A stretch of DNA of 64,000 nt from Deinococcus sp. YIM 134068 (GTDB taxonomy: Bacteria > Deinococcota > Deinococci > Deinococcales > Deinococcaceae): contig NZ_JAZHPF010000005.1 in the NCBI RefSeq assembly GCF_036543075.1, positions 137,639-201,638 of the forward strand. Reading direction: 5' to 3'. The translations under genes and the position numbers were made by a program. The notes below the pieces were generated by a model. It was not told where the DNA came from and ran no database searches. It was given only the letters and a program-made list of their open reading frames with translations. Shown here piece by piece: positions 55,785 through 64,000 of this stretch; position 1 is the stretch's first letter, and each line of letters starts with the position of its first letter.

Positions 55785-56630
55785 ATGGACGAGGTGGCCC
55801 CACGTCTCAACACAGGGGAGCGGCTGGTGCGCGCCCTCGGCCTCGCCCTGCTCGTCTTCGGCGGCTTCTTCCCCCTGGTGTGGATGCTGCTGACGAGCCT
55901 GAAGACGGAGGGCGAACTCCAGAAGTTTCCGGTCCAGTACCTCCCCTCCCAGCCCGACTTCGCCAACTACGCGCGGGTGTTCTCCGAGCAGCCATTCGGC
56001 ACGTTCTTCCTGAACTCGCTGGTCGTGAGCGTGCTGAGTACCCTGCTGTGTGTGGCGGTCGCGGTGCCCGCCGCCTACGCGCTGGCGCGGCTGGAGCTTC
56101 GGGCGCGCGGGCTGCTGCTCACGCTCGTCGTCGCCTTTTCCATGCTGCCCGTCGTCAGCCTGCTCGTGCCGCTCTTCCGGCTGATGCGGAGCGCGCAGCT
56201 TCTCAACTCCTACCCCGCCCTGATCCTGCCCTACGCGGCGCTGAGTTTGCCCGTCGCCATCCTCACGCTCGTCGCCTTTTTCAGCGCCATCCCGCGTGAT
56301 CTGGAGTCGGCGGCGATGGTGGACGGGGCCACCCGCGTCGGCGCGATGACCCGCATCGTGCTGCCGCTGAGCCTGCCGGGCGTGGTGACGGCGGCCCTGC
56401 TCGTCTTCGTCAACTCGTGGAACGAGTTCCTATTGGCGCTGAGCTTCAACACGCGGCTCAACATGCGGACGGTCTCGGTCGGCGTGACGCTGTACCAGGG
56501 CGAGTTCGCCTTCCCGTGGCCCCTCATCAGCGCGGCGGTGGTGATCGCGGTCGTGCCCATCGTCGTGCTGATCGCCGTGTTCCAGAAGCGGTTCGTGGCG
56601 GGGCTGACGGCGGGCGGGGTGAAGGCGTGA
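55785..56630 (+). CDS. Sugar ABC transporter permease, MalG type
   Basis: A 281-residue second permease with six helices and EAA loop DLESAAMVDGATRVGAMTRIVLPLSLPGV; the C-terminus AVFQKRFVAGLTAGGVKA is typical of the MalG/CUT1 group. ATG 55785 begins 1 bp after the preceding stop, behind GGGGAGAG. The transporter must borrow an ATPase encoded elsewhere. Confidence 0.93.
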   Translation: MDEVAPRLNTGERLVRALGLALLVFGGFFPLVWMLLTSLKTEGELQKFPVQYLPSQPDFANYARVFSEQPFGTFFLNSLVVSVLSTLLCVAVAVPAAYALARLELRARGLLLTLVVAFSMLPVVSLLVPLFRLMRSAQLLNSYPALILPYAALSLPVAILTLVAFFSAIPRDLESAAMVDGATRVGAMTRIVLPLSLPGVVTAALLVFVNSWNEFLLALSFNTRLNMRTVSVGVTLYQGEFAFPWPLISAAVVIAVVPIVVLIAVFQKRFVAGLTAGGVKA

Positions 56631-56706
56631 GGAGGGCGGGGAAGTGATGAGAGTTGAGCGATGAGTGATGAGGAACAGACGGCAGGAAGAGGCCGGAGGG
56701 CTGTGT

Positions 56707-56712
56707 TACCGT
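56707..56712 (+). promoter_or_regulatory. Leaderless-type -10 of the second GNAT gene
   Basis: TACCGT, 5 nt before ATG 56718. Confidence 0.45.
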
Positions 56713-56717
56713 GCCTC

Positions 56718-57185
56718 ATGCCCGTCCTGCACGACGTTCCGCCGACCGATCAGCGCGTCATTGACCTGATGAATGCCCAGCAGCGCGAGTTGCGGGCGAT
56801 CTATCAGGACACCGACGAGCGCACGGAGCCGTTCGACCCGGCCATCCTTTCCGGGGAGGGTTGCGTGCTCTTGGCGGTAGAGGAAGACGGCGCGTTGCTG
56901 TCCTGCGGTGCCTTGAAGCGCATCGAGCCGGACGCGGCGGAGGTCAAGCGCATGTACACGGTGCCGGAGGCGCGGGGGCGTGGCCTGGGCCGTCAAATCC
57001 TCGCCGCCCTCATCGAGCGGGGGCGTGAGCAGGGCTACGCGCGGCTGGTGCTGGAGACCGGGGATTTGCAGGCGGAAGCCATCCACCTCTACGAGTCCGC
57101 AGGCTTTGGGCGCATCCCGAACTACGGGTATTACGTGGGGATGGAGAACAGCCTGTGCTACGAGTTGCCGCTGAGAATGGAATAG
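56718..57185 (+). CDS. GNAT family N-acetyltransferase (small)
   Basis: A 155-residue acetyltransferase. The acetyl-CoA binding core is VKRMYTVPEARGRGLGRQILAALIERGREQGY (R-G-x-G-x-G/A loop), preceded by CVLLAVEEDGALLSCGALKRIEPDAAEV and followed by LVLETGDLQAEAIHLYESAGFGRIPNYGYY. Layout resembles small-molecule or amino-acid acetyltransferases; substrate unknown. Start 56718 is set by the leaderless -10; an ATG at 56661 lies in repeat-like GATGAG sequence. Confidence 0.9.
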   Translation: MPVLHDVPPTDQRVIDLMNAQQRELRAIYQDTDERTEPFDPAILSGEGCVLLAVEEDGALLSCGALKRIEPDAAEVKRMYTVPEARGRGLGRQILAALIERGREQGYARLVLETGDLQAEAIHLYESAGFGRIPNYGYYVGMENSLCYELPLRME

Positions 57186-57405
57186 GCGAAGAAAGAACTC
57201 TAGAGGGAATGTGCGGTTATTTTTTGCTCCTCCCCCTTGAGGGGGGAGGCCGGGAGGGGGTGAGCGGGCAGAGCTTCCCTAGCCAGTGGAAAGGTCAATG
57301 CCCCTCAACAACGACCAACCTAGTCACACGCCCCCTCACCCCGGCCCTCTCCCACGAGGGGAGAGGGAGAAAAGCACGAAGTCGTATTCATCCACAGAGG
57401 CCCCC

Positions 57406-58539
57406 ATGACCCAACCCTCCCCCTCCGAATTCCTCTGGTTTCTCCAACTCTCCCGTGACGGCGAGTTCATCGGCACGCGGGAGAAACCGCCGCGCAGGCC
57501 CACGCTGCCCTACATCTCCAGCCTGATCACGACGGCGGGCGAGGCGGGCTTCACGGGGCTGCTGACGGCCACGAACTACCACAGCGAGCACGAGAACTAC
57601 ACGGCGGCGGTGGCGGCCCTCGCGCGGACGGCGGCGACGGACCCCGCCCTTCTGATCGCGGTGCGGCCCGGCATGTTCCACCCGGCGATGTACGCGAAGA
57701 TGCTCGCCACGCTGCAAAACCTCTTTCCGGGGCGGGTGCGCGTGAACATCGTGACGGGGAGCAGCCCCGCCGAGAACGCGATGTACGGCGACTTCGAACC
57801 GCACGCGCAGAGGTATGAACGGACGCGCGAGTTCATGACCATCCTGCGGCAACTCTGGACGCAGCCGCCGCCCGTGAGCTACCGCTCGGAGCTGTTCGCC
57901 TTCGAGAACGCGGTGCTGGACCCGCCGCCCGCGCAGCCCATCCCGATCTACTTCGGGGGCGCGTCGCCCGTCGCGCAGCGCATCGCCGCCGACCTCGCCG
58001 ACGTGTACCTGATGTGGGGCGAGCGGGAGGACATGCTGGCCGAGCGCATAGCGCAGATGCGGGCGCTGGAGGCGGAGACGGGAAGGCCGTTGCGCTATGG
58101 CCTGCGAACCCACGTCATCGTCCGGGAGACGGAGGAGGAGGCGTGGCGGGCCGCCGAACGCCTGATCTCGCGGGTGGACCCCGAGGTGCGCCGGGCCTTT
58201 GTGGAGAGCTACAAGCATGTGGACGGCGTGGGCCAACTGCGCCAGATCGAGATGTTGCGCGGGCTGGGGGAAGGCAACCTCCTCGTCGAACCGGGCCTGT
58301 GGGCGGGCGTCGGCATGGCCCGGAGTGGGGTGGGCGTCGCGCTGATCGGCACCCCGGAGCAGGTGGCGGCCAAGATTCGACGGTACGAAGACATGGGCTT
58401 CTCGTCTTTCATCTTCAGCGGCTACCCGCATCTGGAGGAGGCGCGGCGCTTCGGCGAACTCGTGATGCCGCTCCTCAAGGGAGAGGGGGATGGGGAAGCG
58501 CGGCGGATTCACACGGAGACGGTGGCCCCGGTGGCGTAG
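57406..58539 (+). CDS. ssuD: FMNH2-dependent alkanesulfonate monooxygenase, SsuD type (LLM class)
   Basis: Predicted to release sulfite from alkanesulfonates using reduced flavin and oxygen. The 377-residue luciferase-like monooxygenase has FLWFLQLSRDGEFIG, LISSLITTAGEAGFTGLL-type barrel start, LLTATNYHSEHENY, LIAVRPGMFHPAMYAKMLATLQNLFPGRVRVNIVTGSS, PIPIYFGGASPVAQRIAADLADVYLMWGE and LIGTPEQVAAKIRRYEDMGFSSFIFSGYPHLEEA. The SsuD-like features (NIVTGS, YPHLEEA) favour this over other LLM enzymes. No ssuE flavin reductase or ssuABC transporter is adjacent. AGAGG precedes ATG 57406. Confidence 0.9.
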   Translation: MTQPSPSEFLWFLQLSRDGEFIGTREKPPRRPTLPYISSLITTAGEAGFTGLLTATNYHSEHENYTAAVAALARTAATDPALLIAVRPGMFHPAMYAKMLATLQNLFPGRVRVNIVTGSSPAENAMYGDFEPHAQRYERTREFMTILRQLWTQPPPVSYRSELFAFENAVLDPPPAQPIPIYFGGASPVAQRIAADLADVYLMWGEREDMLAERIAQMRALEAETGRPLRYGLRTHVIVRETEEEAWRAAERLISRVDPEVRRAFVESYKHVDGVGQLRQIEMLRGLGEGNLLVEPGLWAGVGMARSGVGVALIGTPEQVAAKIRRYEDMGFSSFIFSGYPHLEEARRFGELVMPLLKGEGDGEARRIHTETVAPVA

Positions 58540-58540
58540 G

Positions 58541-58572
58541 AGCAGTCAGCTTTCAGCCGTCAGCGATCAGCA
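58541..58572. repeat. CAGCCGTCAGC-type array after ssuD
   Basis: AGCAGTCAGCTTTCAGCCGTC followed by AGCGATCAGCA, starting 2 bp after the stop codon. Confidence 0.5.
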
Positions 58573-58698
58573 AGGACAGGGGCGGGGGCTTCGGCCCACC
58601 GCCTCTCCCGCTGGAAGGTGGAGGCTTAACTCGGCCTCAATCTGCCCGCACCCCTTCGCCTTCCCCACTCGCCTACCTTGCGGGGAGGGGGAGCGAGG

Positions 58699-59205
58699 AT
58701 GGTCACACGGGAGGCGCGGCGAGAGGTGGGGTCGTCGGCAGATCGGCGGCGCTGGGTGACGGGTGGCGTGCTGCTCGGACTGGGGTTGGGGGGCTTTTTC
58801 GACGGAATCGTGATTCACCAGCTTCTGCAATGGCACCACATGGTCAGCGAGGTCCACCCGCCGAACACGCTGGAGAACTTGCGCCTCAACACCCTCGCCG
58901 ACGGCCTGTTCCACGCGGCGACGTGGGTGTTCACGTTGCTGGGAGCGTTCCTGCTCTGGAGTGGACTGCGGGGCAGCCACGCGACCTGGCGCACGTCCGC
59001 CTTCGTCGGCACGCTGCTCTTCGGCTGGGGCTTGTTCAACGTGGTGGAGGGCCTGATCGACCACCAGATTCTCGGCGTCCACCACGTCCGTCCCGGTCCA
59101 TATCAGCTCGCCTACGACCTCGGCTTCCTCGCCTGGGGTGCCGCGATGCTTCTCGTGGGCCGGGCGCTGATGCGGCGAACTTCTACCAACGAGGGAGGGC
59201 CTTGA
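58699..59205 (+). CDS. DUF2243 domain membrane protein
   Basis: A 168-residue protein with four predicted membrane helices. The DUF2243 pattern is clear: GGVLLGLGLGGFFDGIVIHQLLQWHHM (D, H and HH conserved), LNTLADGLFHAATWVFTLLGAFLLW, FVGTLLFGWGLFNVVEGLIDHQILGVHHV. The repeated HQLLQWHH and DHQILGVHH motifs resemble metal or haem ligands; the family has no known function. GGGGGAGCGAGG lies just upstream of ATG 58699. Confidence 0.9.
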   Translation: MVTREARREVGSSADRRRWVTGGVLLGLGLGGFFDGIVIHQLLQWHHMVSEVHPPNTLENLRLNTLADGLFHAATWVFTLLGAFLLWSGLRGSHATWRTSAFVGTLLFGWGLFNVVEGLIDHQILGVHHVRPGPYQLAYDLGFLAWGAAMLLVGRALMRRTSTNEGGP

Positions 59206-59264
59206 CCGAATCAGCCAAGACCCTCTTTCCCCTTCTCCCTAACGCCTAACCCTTCACCCCTTCC

Positions 59265-59759
59265 TCAAAACTGCACCGCGTACCGTCCGCCCTCGCTGCC
59301 CGTGCAGTCGCCGACGCCGTGGTTGGCGTCGTCCACCTGAAGGGTGCAGGTCAGGGTGCGGGCGTTCGCGCCGGAGGTCCTGGCGATGAGGTTGCCCGTG
59401 CGGAGGGTACTGCGCGTCTGGGTGGTGGTGCCCACGCGCGTGCCGAAGAAGGGGTCGGCGTACGGGCCGGTGCCGAACCCGAGGCTCACCCCCAGCGAGG
59501 GCCGGACCGTCACCGTGTTGGAGGCGCTGATCAGGGTGGTGCGGCCCCCGTAGGTCAGGCCGCCGATCACGACGGTCGTGTTGTTGCCGCCGAAGGGGTC
59601 GCCCGCCTGCCCGCGCAGGGCACCGGGGTGGAAGGTGACGGTGCCCTCCTGCCCGGTGGTGGAGTTGACGATGCGGCCCGTGACGGGCGGGTTCAGGGCC
59701 GGGGCGCAGGAGGCGAGAAGCGCGGCGAAGCTCAGGCAGGCCAGCGTCGCTTTCATCAT
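59265..59759 (-). CDS. Small lipoprotein of unknown function
   Basis: A 164-residue exported protein. MMKATLACLSFAALLASC is a lipoprotein signal peptide with lipobox LLAS-C. The mature part is strand-rich (GRIVNSTTGQEGTVTFHPGALRG, NNTTVVIGGLTYGGRTTLIS, TRSTLRTGNLIARTSGANARTLTCTLQVDDANHGVGDCTGSEGGRYAV) with two late cysteines that could form a disulfide. Family not recognised. The first of two adjacent ATG codons (59759) is 6 nt from a leaderless TACACT. Confidence 0.82.
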   Translation of the reverse strand: MMKATLACLSFAALLASCAPALNPPVTGRIVNSTTGQEGTVTFHPGALRGQAGDPFGGNNTTVVIGGLTYGGRTTLISASNTVTVRPSLGVSLGFGTGPYADPFFGTRVGTTTQTRSTLRTGNLIARTSGANARTLTCTLQVDDANHGVGDCTGSEGGRYAVQF

Positions 59760-59765
59760 GCCCTC

Positions 59766-59771
59766 AGTGTA
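59766..59771 (-). promoter_or_regulatory. Leaderless-type -10 of the small lipoprotein gene
   Basis: Minus-strand TACACT, 6 nt before ATG 59759. Confidence 0.5.
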
Positions 59772-60184
59772 GGCCCCGAGCCTGACGACCCCGTGAGCCA
59801 AACATGCACCCAGACGAGTTTTCACCTCATTCCATGCCTGCTGGAGGGGGAGTTGGGTGCGGGAATACACATGCGAGTGCATGGGCGTCAGCGTCGGTCG
59901 CTGCTCTGAACGACCTCGTGGACTTCGGGCACGTTTGGGCCAGTCAGGGCGTCACTGTTCGTCCACGCCCCGAACGCCGCACGCGCTTCCCGGAAGGTCA
60001 GGACTCGGAGGAGTGAGGCTTGAGGGAGAGGGGCGGTCAGCCGTCAGCTTTCGGCGGTCAGGGAAAACAGGTGAGGCCGTCTTCCGGGCGAGATGTTCCC
60101 GTACGTCCGACGAAAAGCAGGGCGGCCTACCGCGCCCTTTCTGGCGACTGGCGACTGGCGACTGGCGACTGGCGACCCCAAGCC
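59772..60184. other. Gene-free interval with two short-unit arrays
   Basis: No supported gene; a 70-codon plus-strand frame (59804-60016) lacks signals. A CAGCCGTCAGC-type array occupies about 60031-60064 and a CTGGCGA tandem array 60141-60176. Confidence 0.5.
60141..60176. repeat. CTGGCGA tandem array (5 units)
   Basis: Five perfect 7-bp units plus one base, ending 9 bp before the stop of the phosphatase gene. The reverse-complement array (5 units) is at 63520-63555. Confidence 0.75.
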
Positions 60185-60727
60185 TCAGCCCCGCGCGAAC
60201 TCGTGGACGAACTCCGCCTGCGCCTCGGTCTCGATGGTGCCGGGCCGGGCCTCCCGCACCCGCGCGATGGCCTGTTCCGGCGGCATCCCCGCCTGCACGA
60301 GGAGGCACGCGGCAGTCAGCCCCGCGCGCCCCAGCCCGCCCCGGCAGTGGACGACCACACGGCGACCGTCGAGCAGGGCGTCCATGAGTTCGTCGAGGAA
60401 GGCCGTGAACTCGGGCAAGTCGGCGGGCACGTCCCGGTCACGGATGGGGCAGGCGAGGAGGGTCAGGCCGTGTTCCTCCACGAGCGCGTGGTAATCGGTG
60501 ATGCCCAGCAGCTCGAACTCGTGGGGTTCGATGAGGGGGGCGAGCACGTTCACGCCCTCACCTGCCAGCCGCGCAAGGTCCGCGCTCAGGTCGCGGTCGT
60601 GGACGACGCCCACCTGAAGCACGCTCGCGCCCTTCTTGCCCGGCGCGAAGGTGAGGCCGAGGCGGCCCGGCCACAGCCCCGTCTCCACCCAGTCCACCCG
60701 CAGGGGGTGGGTCTCGCTCGTGGACAC
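60185..60727 (-). CDS. Protein-tyrosine/dual-specificity phosphatase-like protein (CDKN3-like)
   Basis: A 180-residue protein with the cysteine phosphatase signature VVVHCRGGLGRAGLTAACLLVQAG (HCx5R: H-C-R-G-G-L-G-R), a general-acid region CPIRDRDVPADLPEF, and an N-terminal substrate-domain like CDKN3 proteins (WPGRLGLTFAPGKKGASVLQVG-VVHDRDLSADLARLAGEGVNVLAPLIEPHEFELLGI). The GTG start at 60727 overlaps the hemB stop region by sharing the 60729 neighbourhood and follows GGGAGGG, so it is probably translated from the hemB transcript. Confidence 0.85.
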   Translation of the reverse strand: MSTSETHPLRVDWVETGLWPGRLGLTFAPGKKGASVLQVGVVHDRDLSADLARLAGEGVNVLAPLIEPHEFELLGITDYHALVEEHGLTLLACPIRDRDVPADLPEFTAFLDELMDALLDGRRVVVHCRGGLGRAGLTAACLLVQAGMPPEQAIARVREARPGTIETEAQAEFVHEFARG

Positions 60728-60728
60728 C

Positions 60729-61712
60729 TCAGCCCTCCCGCAGCCAGCGCGCGGCGTCGAGCGCGTGGTACGTGATGATCGTGTCGGCCCCGGCACGGCG
60801 CATCCCGGTCAGGGTCTCCAGCACGGTGCGGCGCTCGTCCATGTACCCGGCCTCTGCGGCGGCCTTGATGAGCGCGTACTCACCGCTCACGTTGTAGGCG
60901 ACGAGCGGCAGGTCGAACGAGTCGCGCAACAGCCGCACCATGTCGAGGTAGGCGAGCGCGGGTTTGACCATCAGGAAGTCGGCCCCCTGCTCCACGTCCA
61001 GCCGTGCCTCGCGCAACGCCTCGCGCATGCCGCCCGCCGGGTCCATCTGGTAGGACGCGCGGTTGCCCACGCTGGGGGTGCTGCCCGCCGCGTCGCGGAA
61101 GGGGCCGTAGTAGGCCGAGGCGTACTTCACGGCGTAGGCCATCACGGGCACGTGGGAGAAGCCCGCCTCGTCCAGCGCCGCCCGGATCGCGCAGACCTGC
61201 CCGTCCATCATGGCCGAGGGGGCCACCACGTCCGCGCCCGCCCGCGCCTGCGAGACAGCGGTCTGCGCCAGCAGGGCGAGGGCCGCGTCGTTGTCCACGG
61301 TCCACTCACCGTCCCCCGTCTGGCACAGCGGCCCGCAGTGGCCGTGATCGGTGTACTCGCACAGGCAGGTGTCGGTGACGACGGTCATGCCGGGGAGCGC
61401 CGCCTTGATCGCCGCCGCCGCGCGCTGGATGACGCCGCCCTCGGCGTAGGCCCCGCTGCCCTGGGGGTCCTTGTGGTCGGGGATGCCGAAGAGGATGACG
61501 GCGGGGATGCCGAGGCCCTGGGCCTCCCTCGCCTGCTCCACCGCCCCCCCGACGCTGTGGCGGCTCACGCCGGGCATGGTGGCGATGGGCTGCTCGGTGT
61601 CCTCCTCGTGGACAAAGATGGGGTGGATGAAGTGCTGCGGCGTCAGCGTGACCTCGCGGGTCATGGCGCGCAGACCGGCGGTGCGGCGCAGGCGGCGGGG
61701 GCGGTCGAGCAT
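60729..61712 (-). CDS. hemB: Delta-aminolevulinic acid dehydratase (porphobilinogen synthase)
   Basis: Condenses two 5-aminolevulinate molecules to porphobilinogen in tetrapyrrole synthesis. The 327-residue protein has the zinc-binding cysteine cluster TDTCLCEYTDHGHCGPLC, the first active-site lysine in MAYAVKYASAYYGPFRDA, the second in GADFLMVKPALAYLD, and YNVSGEYALIKAA. The start is supported by a leaderless TAGCCT 7 nt upstream. It is followed directly by the phosphatase-like gene. Confidence 0.97.
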   Translation of the reverse strand: MLDRPRRLRRTAGLRAMTREVTLTPQHFIHPIFVHEEDTEQPIATMPGVSRHSVGGAVEQAREAQGLGIPAVILFGIPDHKDPQGSGAYAEGGVIQRAAAAIKAALPGMTVVTDTCLCEYTDHGHCGPLCQTGDGEWTVDNDAALALLAQTAVSQARAGADVVAPSAMMDGQVCAIRAALDEAGFSHVPVMAYAVKYASAYYGPFRDAAGSTPSVGNRASYQMDPAGGMREALREARLDVEQGADFLMVKPALAYLDMVRLLRDSFDLPLVAYNVSGEYALIKAAAEAGYMDERRTVLETLTGMRRAGADTIITYHALDAARWLREG

Positions 61713-61719
61713 GGCAGGC

Positions 61720-61725
61720 AGGCTA
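61720..61725 (-). promoter_or_regulatory. Leaderless-type -10 of hemB
   Basis: Minus-strand TAGCCT, 7 nt before ATG 61712. Confidence 0.5.
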
Positions 61726-61804
61726 GCGCAGGGCGGGAGGGGGAAAAGGGACGTTGAGGGGGCGCTCGGCCATCTGGCCCATCTCCCGTGAGGCCCAGAC
61801 CTCT

Positions 61805-61810
61805 TACGCT
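61805..61810 (+). promoter_or_regulatory. Leaderless-type -10 of the metallophosphoesterase gene
   Basis: TACGCT, 6 nt before ATG 61817. Confidence 0.5.
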
Positions 61811-61816
61811 GAGGGC

Positions 61817-62611
61817 ATGTCCGACCCAGCCCGCACGGTCATTGTCGGCGACGTTCACGGCCACCTCGACCGGCTGCTCTCGCTGCTCGTCGCTGCCCGC
61901 CTCACCCATGAGGAGGGGCGGTGGACGGGGGGTAAGGCGACGCTCGTCCTCATGGGCGATCTGTTCGACCGGGGGCCGGGGGGAATAGACGCCCTGGACC
62001 TCGTGATGCGCCTGGAGACGCGGGCGGCGGAACACGGCGGGCGCGTCCTCACCCTGCTCGGCAACCACGACGTTCTGATCCTCGCCGCGCGGCACTTCGG
62101 GGAACGGGCGACGACCGGGCCGGGCGGGAGCTTCCTCGCGGACTGGAAGATCAACGGTGGGGAGGCGCGTGACCTGGAGCGGATGACGGATACGCACGCC
62201 GACTGGCTCTCGCGGCAACCCGCGATGCTGCACTTACAGAACACTCTGCTCGCCCACGCGGACGCCGTGCTCTACCACCGCTACGGCGAGAACGTGGAGG
62301 AGGTGAACGCGGCCTTCTCCGAACTGCTGCTGGGCCGGGACCCTGTGGCGTGGGACCGACTGCTGGACGAGTTCTCGGAGCGCGACGCCTTCCTGGGCGA
62401 GGACGGGGGCCGCCAACTCGACCACTTCCTGAGCCGCTTCGGTGGGGAACGGCTCATCCACGGGCATACCCCTGTCGCCCGCGTGACCGGCCAGCCACCG
62501 GGGAGCGTGACGGGGCCGCACATCTACGCCGGGGGCCGGGCCGTCAACGTGGACCACGGGCTGTATCTGGGCGGGCCGGGCTTCGTCTACGAACTGGACG
62601 AGGGGCGGTAG
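61817..62611 (+). CDS. Calcineurin-like metallophosphoesterase
   Basis: A 264-residue di-metal phosphoesterase. Metal-binding blocks in order: TVIVGDVHGHLDRLLSLL (GDxHG), VLMGDLFDRGPGGIDAL (GDxxDRG), VLTLLGNHDVLILAA (GNHD), HADAVLYHRYG and HGHTPVARVTGQP (GHT). The bis-5'-nucleosyl tetraphosphatase/serine-threonine phosphatase (PrpE/ApaH-like) group is closest in motif spacing. Substrate unproven. Start from the leaderless -10. Confidence 0.92.
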   Translation: MSDPARTVIVGDVHGHLDRLLSLLVAARLTHEEGRWTGGKATLVLMGDLFDRGPGGIDALDLVMRLETRAAEHGGRVLTLLGNHDVLILAARHFGERATTGPGGSFLADWKINGGEARDLERMTDTHADWLSRQPAMLHLQNTLLAHADAVLYHRYGENVEEVNAAFSELLLGRDPVAWDRLLDEFSERDAFLGEDGGRQLDHFLSRFGGERLIHGHTPVARVTGQPPGSVTGPHIYAGGRAVNVDHGLYLGGPGFVYELDEGR

Positions 62612-62624
62612 AGCAGTCCCACAT

Positions 62625-62855
62625 TCACACCACGAAGGCCCGCACCCCGCGCTCCCGGCACGCCCGCAGGAGCCGCTGCCGGGTGTCGGCGACGACTTCC
62701 GCGTCCTCGTGGGTGAGGGTCAGGACGGTGCGGGTGCGGCCCGCCGCGTCAGTGCCCGTGTGGGCGCTCAGGGCCGCGCCGCCGGGCGTGGCGAGCAGAG
62801 CGGCGAGGGTATCCGGATCGGGGGCACCTTGCAGGGTGACGTGTTCCTGAATCAA
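62625..62855 (-). CDS. Small hypothetical protein (76 aa), last gene of an overlapping cassette
   Basis: Frame from TTG at 62855, overlapping the stop of the preceding gene by 4 bp (TTGA), to a stop at 62625. The protein is compact and alpha/beta-like: IQEHVTLQGAPDPDTLAALLATPGGAALSAH, then RTRTVLTLTHEDAEVVADTRQRLLRACRERGVRAFVV. The longer frame to 63047 begins with Pro/Arg-rich shadow sequence and is rejected. Family not recognised; the regular pattern of strands and helix suggests a small ferredoxin-like fold, which is only a guess. Confidence 0.55.
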   Translation of the reverse strand: MIQEHVTLQGAPDPDTLAALLATPGGAALSAHTGTDAAGRTRTVLTLTHEDAEVVADTRQRLLRACRERGVRAFVV

Positions 62856-63071
62856 GGTGCGGGGGGCCGCAGGGGCGCGACACGGTACACGCGCCGGGCG
62901 TCGGGTGGACCAACCTCGCCACGCTCCAGAAGCAGCCGGACGGCCTCCTCGGGCAGCCGCTCCACGCGGGTCAGGTAGGCGCGCAGGCTGGCCGGGCCGT
63001 CGAAGCGGCGGGGGTGGGGGTCGCCCTCCACCCGCAGGTCGAGCCACTCGATCACGGGCCAGCCGAACAGC

Positions 63072-63443
<372 letters not shown>

Positions 63444-63451
63444 CACGCCGC

Positions 63452-63457
63452 AGCATA
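63452..63457 (-). promoter_or_regulatory. Leaderless-type -10 of the unknown three-gene cassette
   Basis: Minus-strand TATGCT, 5-8 nt from the start codons at 63446/63443. Confidence 0.45.
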
Positions 63458-63519
63458 CCCGCTCGGCACGGCTGGGGCAGGAGGGATGAGGGGTGGGTCA
63501 AGGGCGGGGGATGGGGGAA

Positions 63520-63555
63520 GTCGCCAGTCGCCAGTCGCCAGTCGCCAGTCGCCAG
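63520..63555. repeat. GTCGCCA tandem array (5 units, reverse complement of 60141-60176)
   Basis: Five perfect 7-bp units plus one base; inverse orientation to the array 3.4 kb upstream. Confidence 0.75.
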
Positions 63556-63649
63556 AGGGGTCCGGGGAAAGGTGAGCGGCTGTTTCTCTCCTTCGTCGAA
63601 AAGAGAGGAGGAGACGACGCGCTCTGGTCTCGGTTCTTGCCCCTCCCCC

Positions 63650-63814
63650 TTGAACGCTTGATGTGCAATAAAAAATAAACGTGTCAGTTGTGCTGTTTTC
63701 TCCCTCCCTCCTTGTGGGGGAGGGTCGGGGAGGGGGGTGACGAGCAACGCTCGTCCTCCTGCCCGGCAGCGAAAACGTCTCAACTCCCCAATCTGCGATT
63801 CACATCAAGCGTCC
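63650..63814. repeat. MITE-like element, copy 5 (165 bp)
   Basis: Left end TTGAACGCTTGATGTGCAAT, right end ATTCACATCAAGCGTCC, inverted with few mismatches. The interior has GACGAGCAACGCTCGTC and CCTTGTGGGGGAGGGTCGGG; about 20 bp shorter than copies 1-3. Confidence 0.7.
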
Positions 63815-64000
63815 CCTGGGGGGAGGCCGGGTGGGGGTGAACGGGCCTGGCGTCCCCAGCATAGAGACGGCCAACCCCTGACGGCCTGACAGATTTTATG
63901 AGGGCGAACGAAAAACGAGCTGCCAGCCGACTTCGAGCGTTGTTTGTAGTACAGTATGAGGGCGTTTTCGTCCGCTCAGTGGCTCAGGGTCAGGCTTACC

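Larger units (their letters stand above)
63458..64000. other. Gene-free right end with tandem array and MITE-like element
   Basis: No gene seen. Contains the GTCGCCA array (63520-63555), MITE-like copy 5 (63650-63814) and, at 63890-64000, an AT-richer stretch with two similar ATGAGGGCG blocks and an imperfect inverted pair around CGAACGAAAAACG/CGTTTTCGTCCG. The last may belong to the promoter of a gene to the right. Confidence 0.5.

Noticed and set aside
59804..60016. 70-codon plus-strand frame between the lipoprotein and phosphatase genes
   Set aside because: No ribosome-binding site or leaderless -10, and no protein-like pattern.
60141..60176. CRISPR array
   Set aside because: Units are contiguous 7-mers with no spacers; no cas genes in the window.

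Overview
The window is about 64 kb of high-GC chromosomal DNA that reads as a Deinococcus. The signs are an alanine/proline-rich RpoD, an inverted mur-fts block, a Thermus/Deinococcus-type tandem pair of glutamate dehydrogenase genes, and more than twenty genes whose only promoter signal is a -10 hexamer (TANNNT) 5-8 nt before the start codon. That last pattern is the leaderless-mRNA layout known from Deinococcus. The genus call is inference from gene content and style; no rRNA is present.

Layout. 0-9.9 kb: a secreted protein cut by the left edge, rpoD, an RsmC-like methyltransferase, rnhB, a small membrane protein, a GNAT enzyme, lepA and an MBL hydrolase. 10-16.8 kb (minus): murG-murC-murB-ftsQ-ftsA-ftsZ, with several 4-bp start/stop overlaps. 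17-18.7 kb: an AIM24 protein and a TauE/SafE permease. 18.8-26.4 kb: a nitrate assimilation island. narK and a molybdopterin nitrate reductase diverge from nirB-nirD-hemD across an AT-rich gap with a strong inverted repeat. 26.6-34.3 kb: pyrD, an Rrf2 regulator, a hydrolase, a fused PabB-PabA with PabC, and a polyprenyl synthase. 34.4-37.1 kb: two glutamate dehydrogenase paralogues. 37.2-42.2 kb: a quinate-dehydrogenase-like gene, a polar amino acid ABC pair, a VOC protein and a GAF/HD-GYP protein. 42.5-45.3 kb: ureABC plus hypA, followed by tRNA-Glu(CTC). 45.6-49.3 kb: an unknown protein, an MFS transporter, a CAP-domain lipoprotein and an OhrR-like regulator. 49.3-53.2 kb: a strikingly AT-rich orphan gene, an acyl-CoA carboxylase beta subunit, citrate synthase and tsaB. 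53.6-57.2 kb: a sugar ABC transporter without ATPase, and a GNAT. 57.4-63.4 kb: an SsuD-like monooxygenase, DUF2243, a lipoprotein, a CDKN3-like phosphatase, hemB, a metallophosphoesterase and a three-gene unknown cassette.

Intergenic DNA is crowded with repeats. One family is a MITE-like element of 165-190 bp with imperfect 20-bp terminal inverted repeats (four full copies and one truncated). Other families are short-unit arrays, often arranged as large hairpins (CAGCCGTCAGC-type, GGCGACTGGCGACT-type, GGGGTTAGG-type). One such hairpin lies in frame inside the pabB coding sequence. Several others sit at transcription terminators.

The most unusual items are the AT-rich gene joined to the accD-like gene through a ribosome-binding site overlapping its stop codon, the repeat hairpin inside pabB, the operator-like inverted repeat in the nitrate island, the pseudo-catalytic GDH paralogue, and the overlapping unknown cassette at 62.6-63.4 kb.
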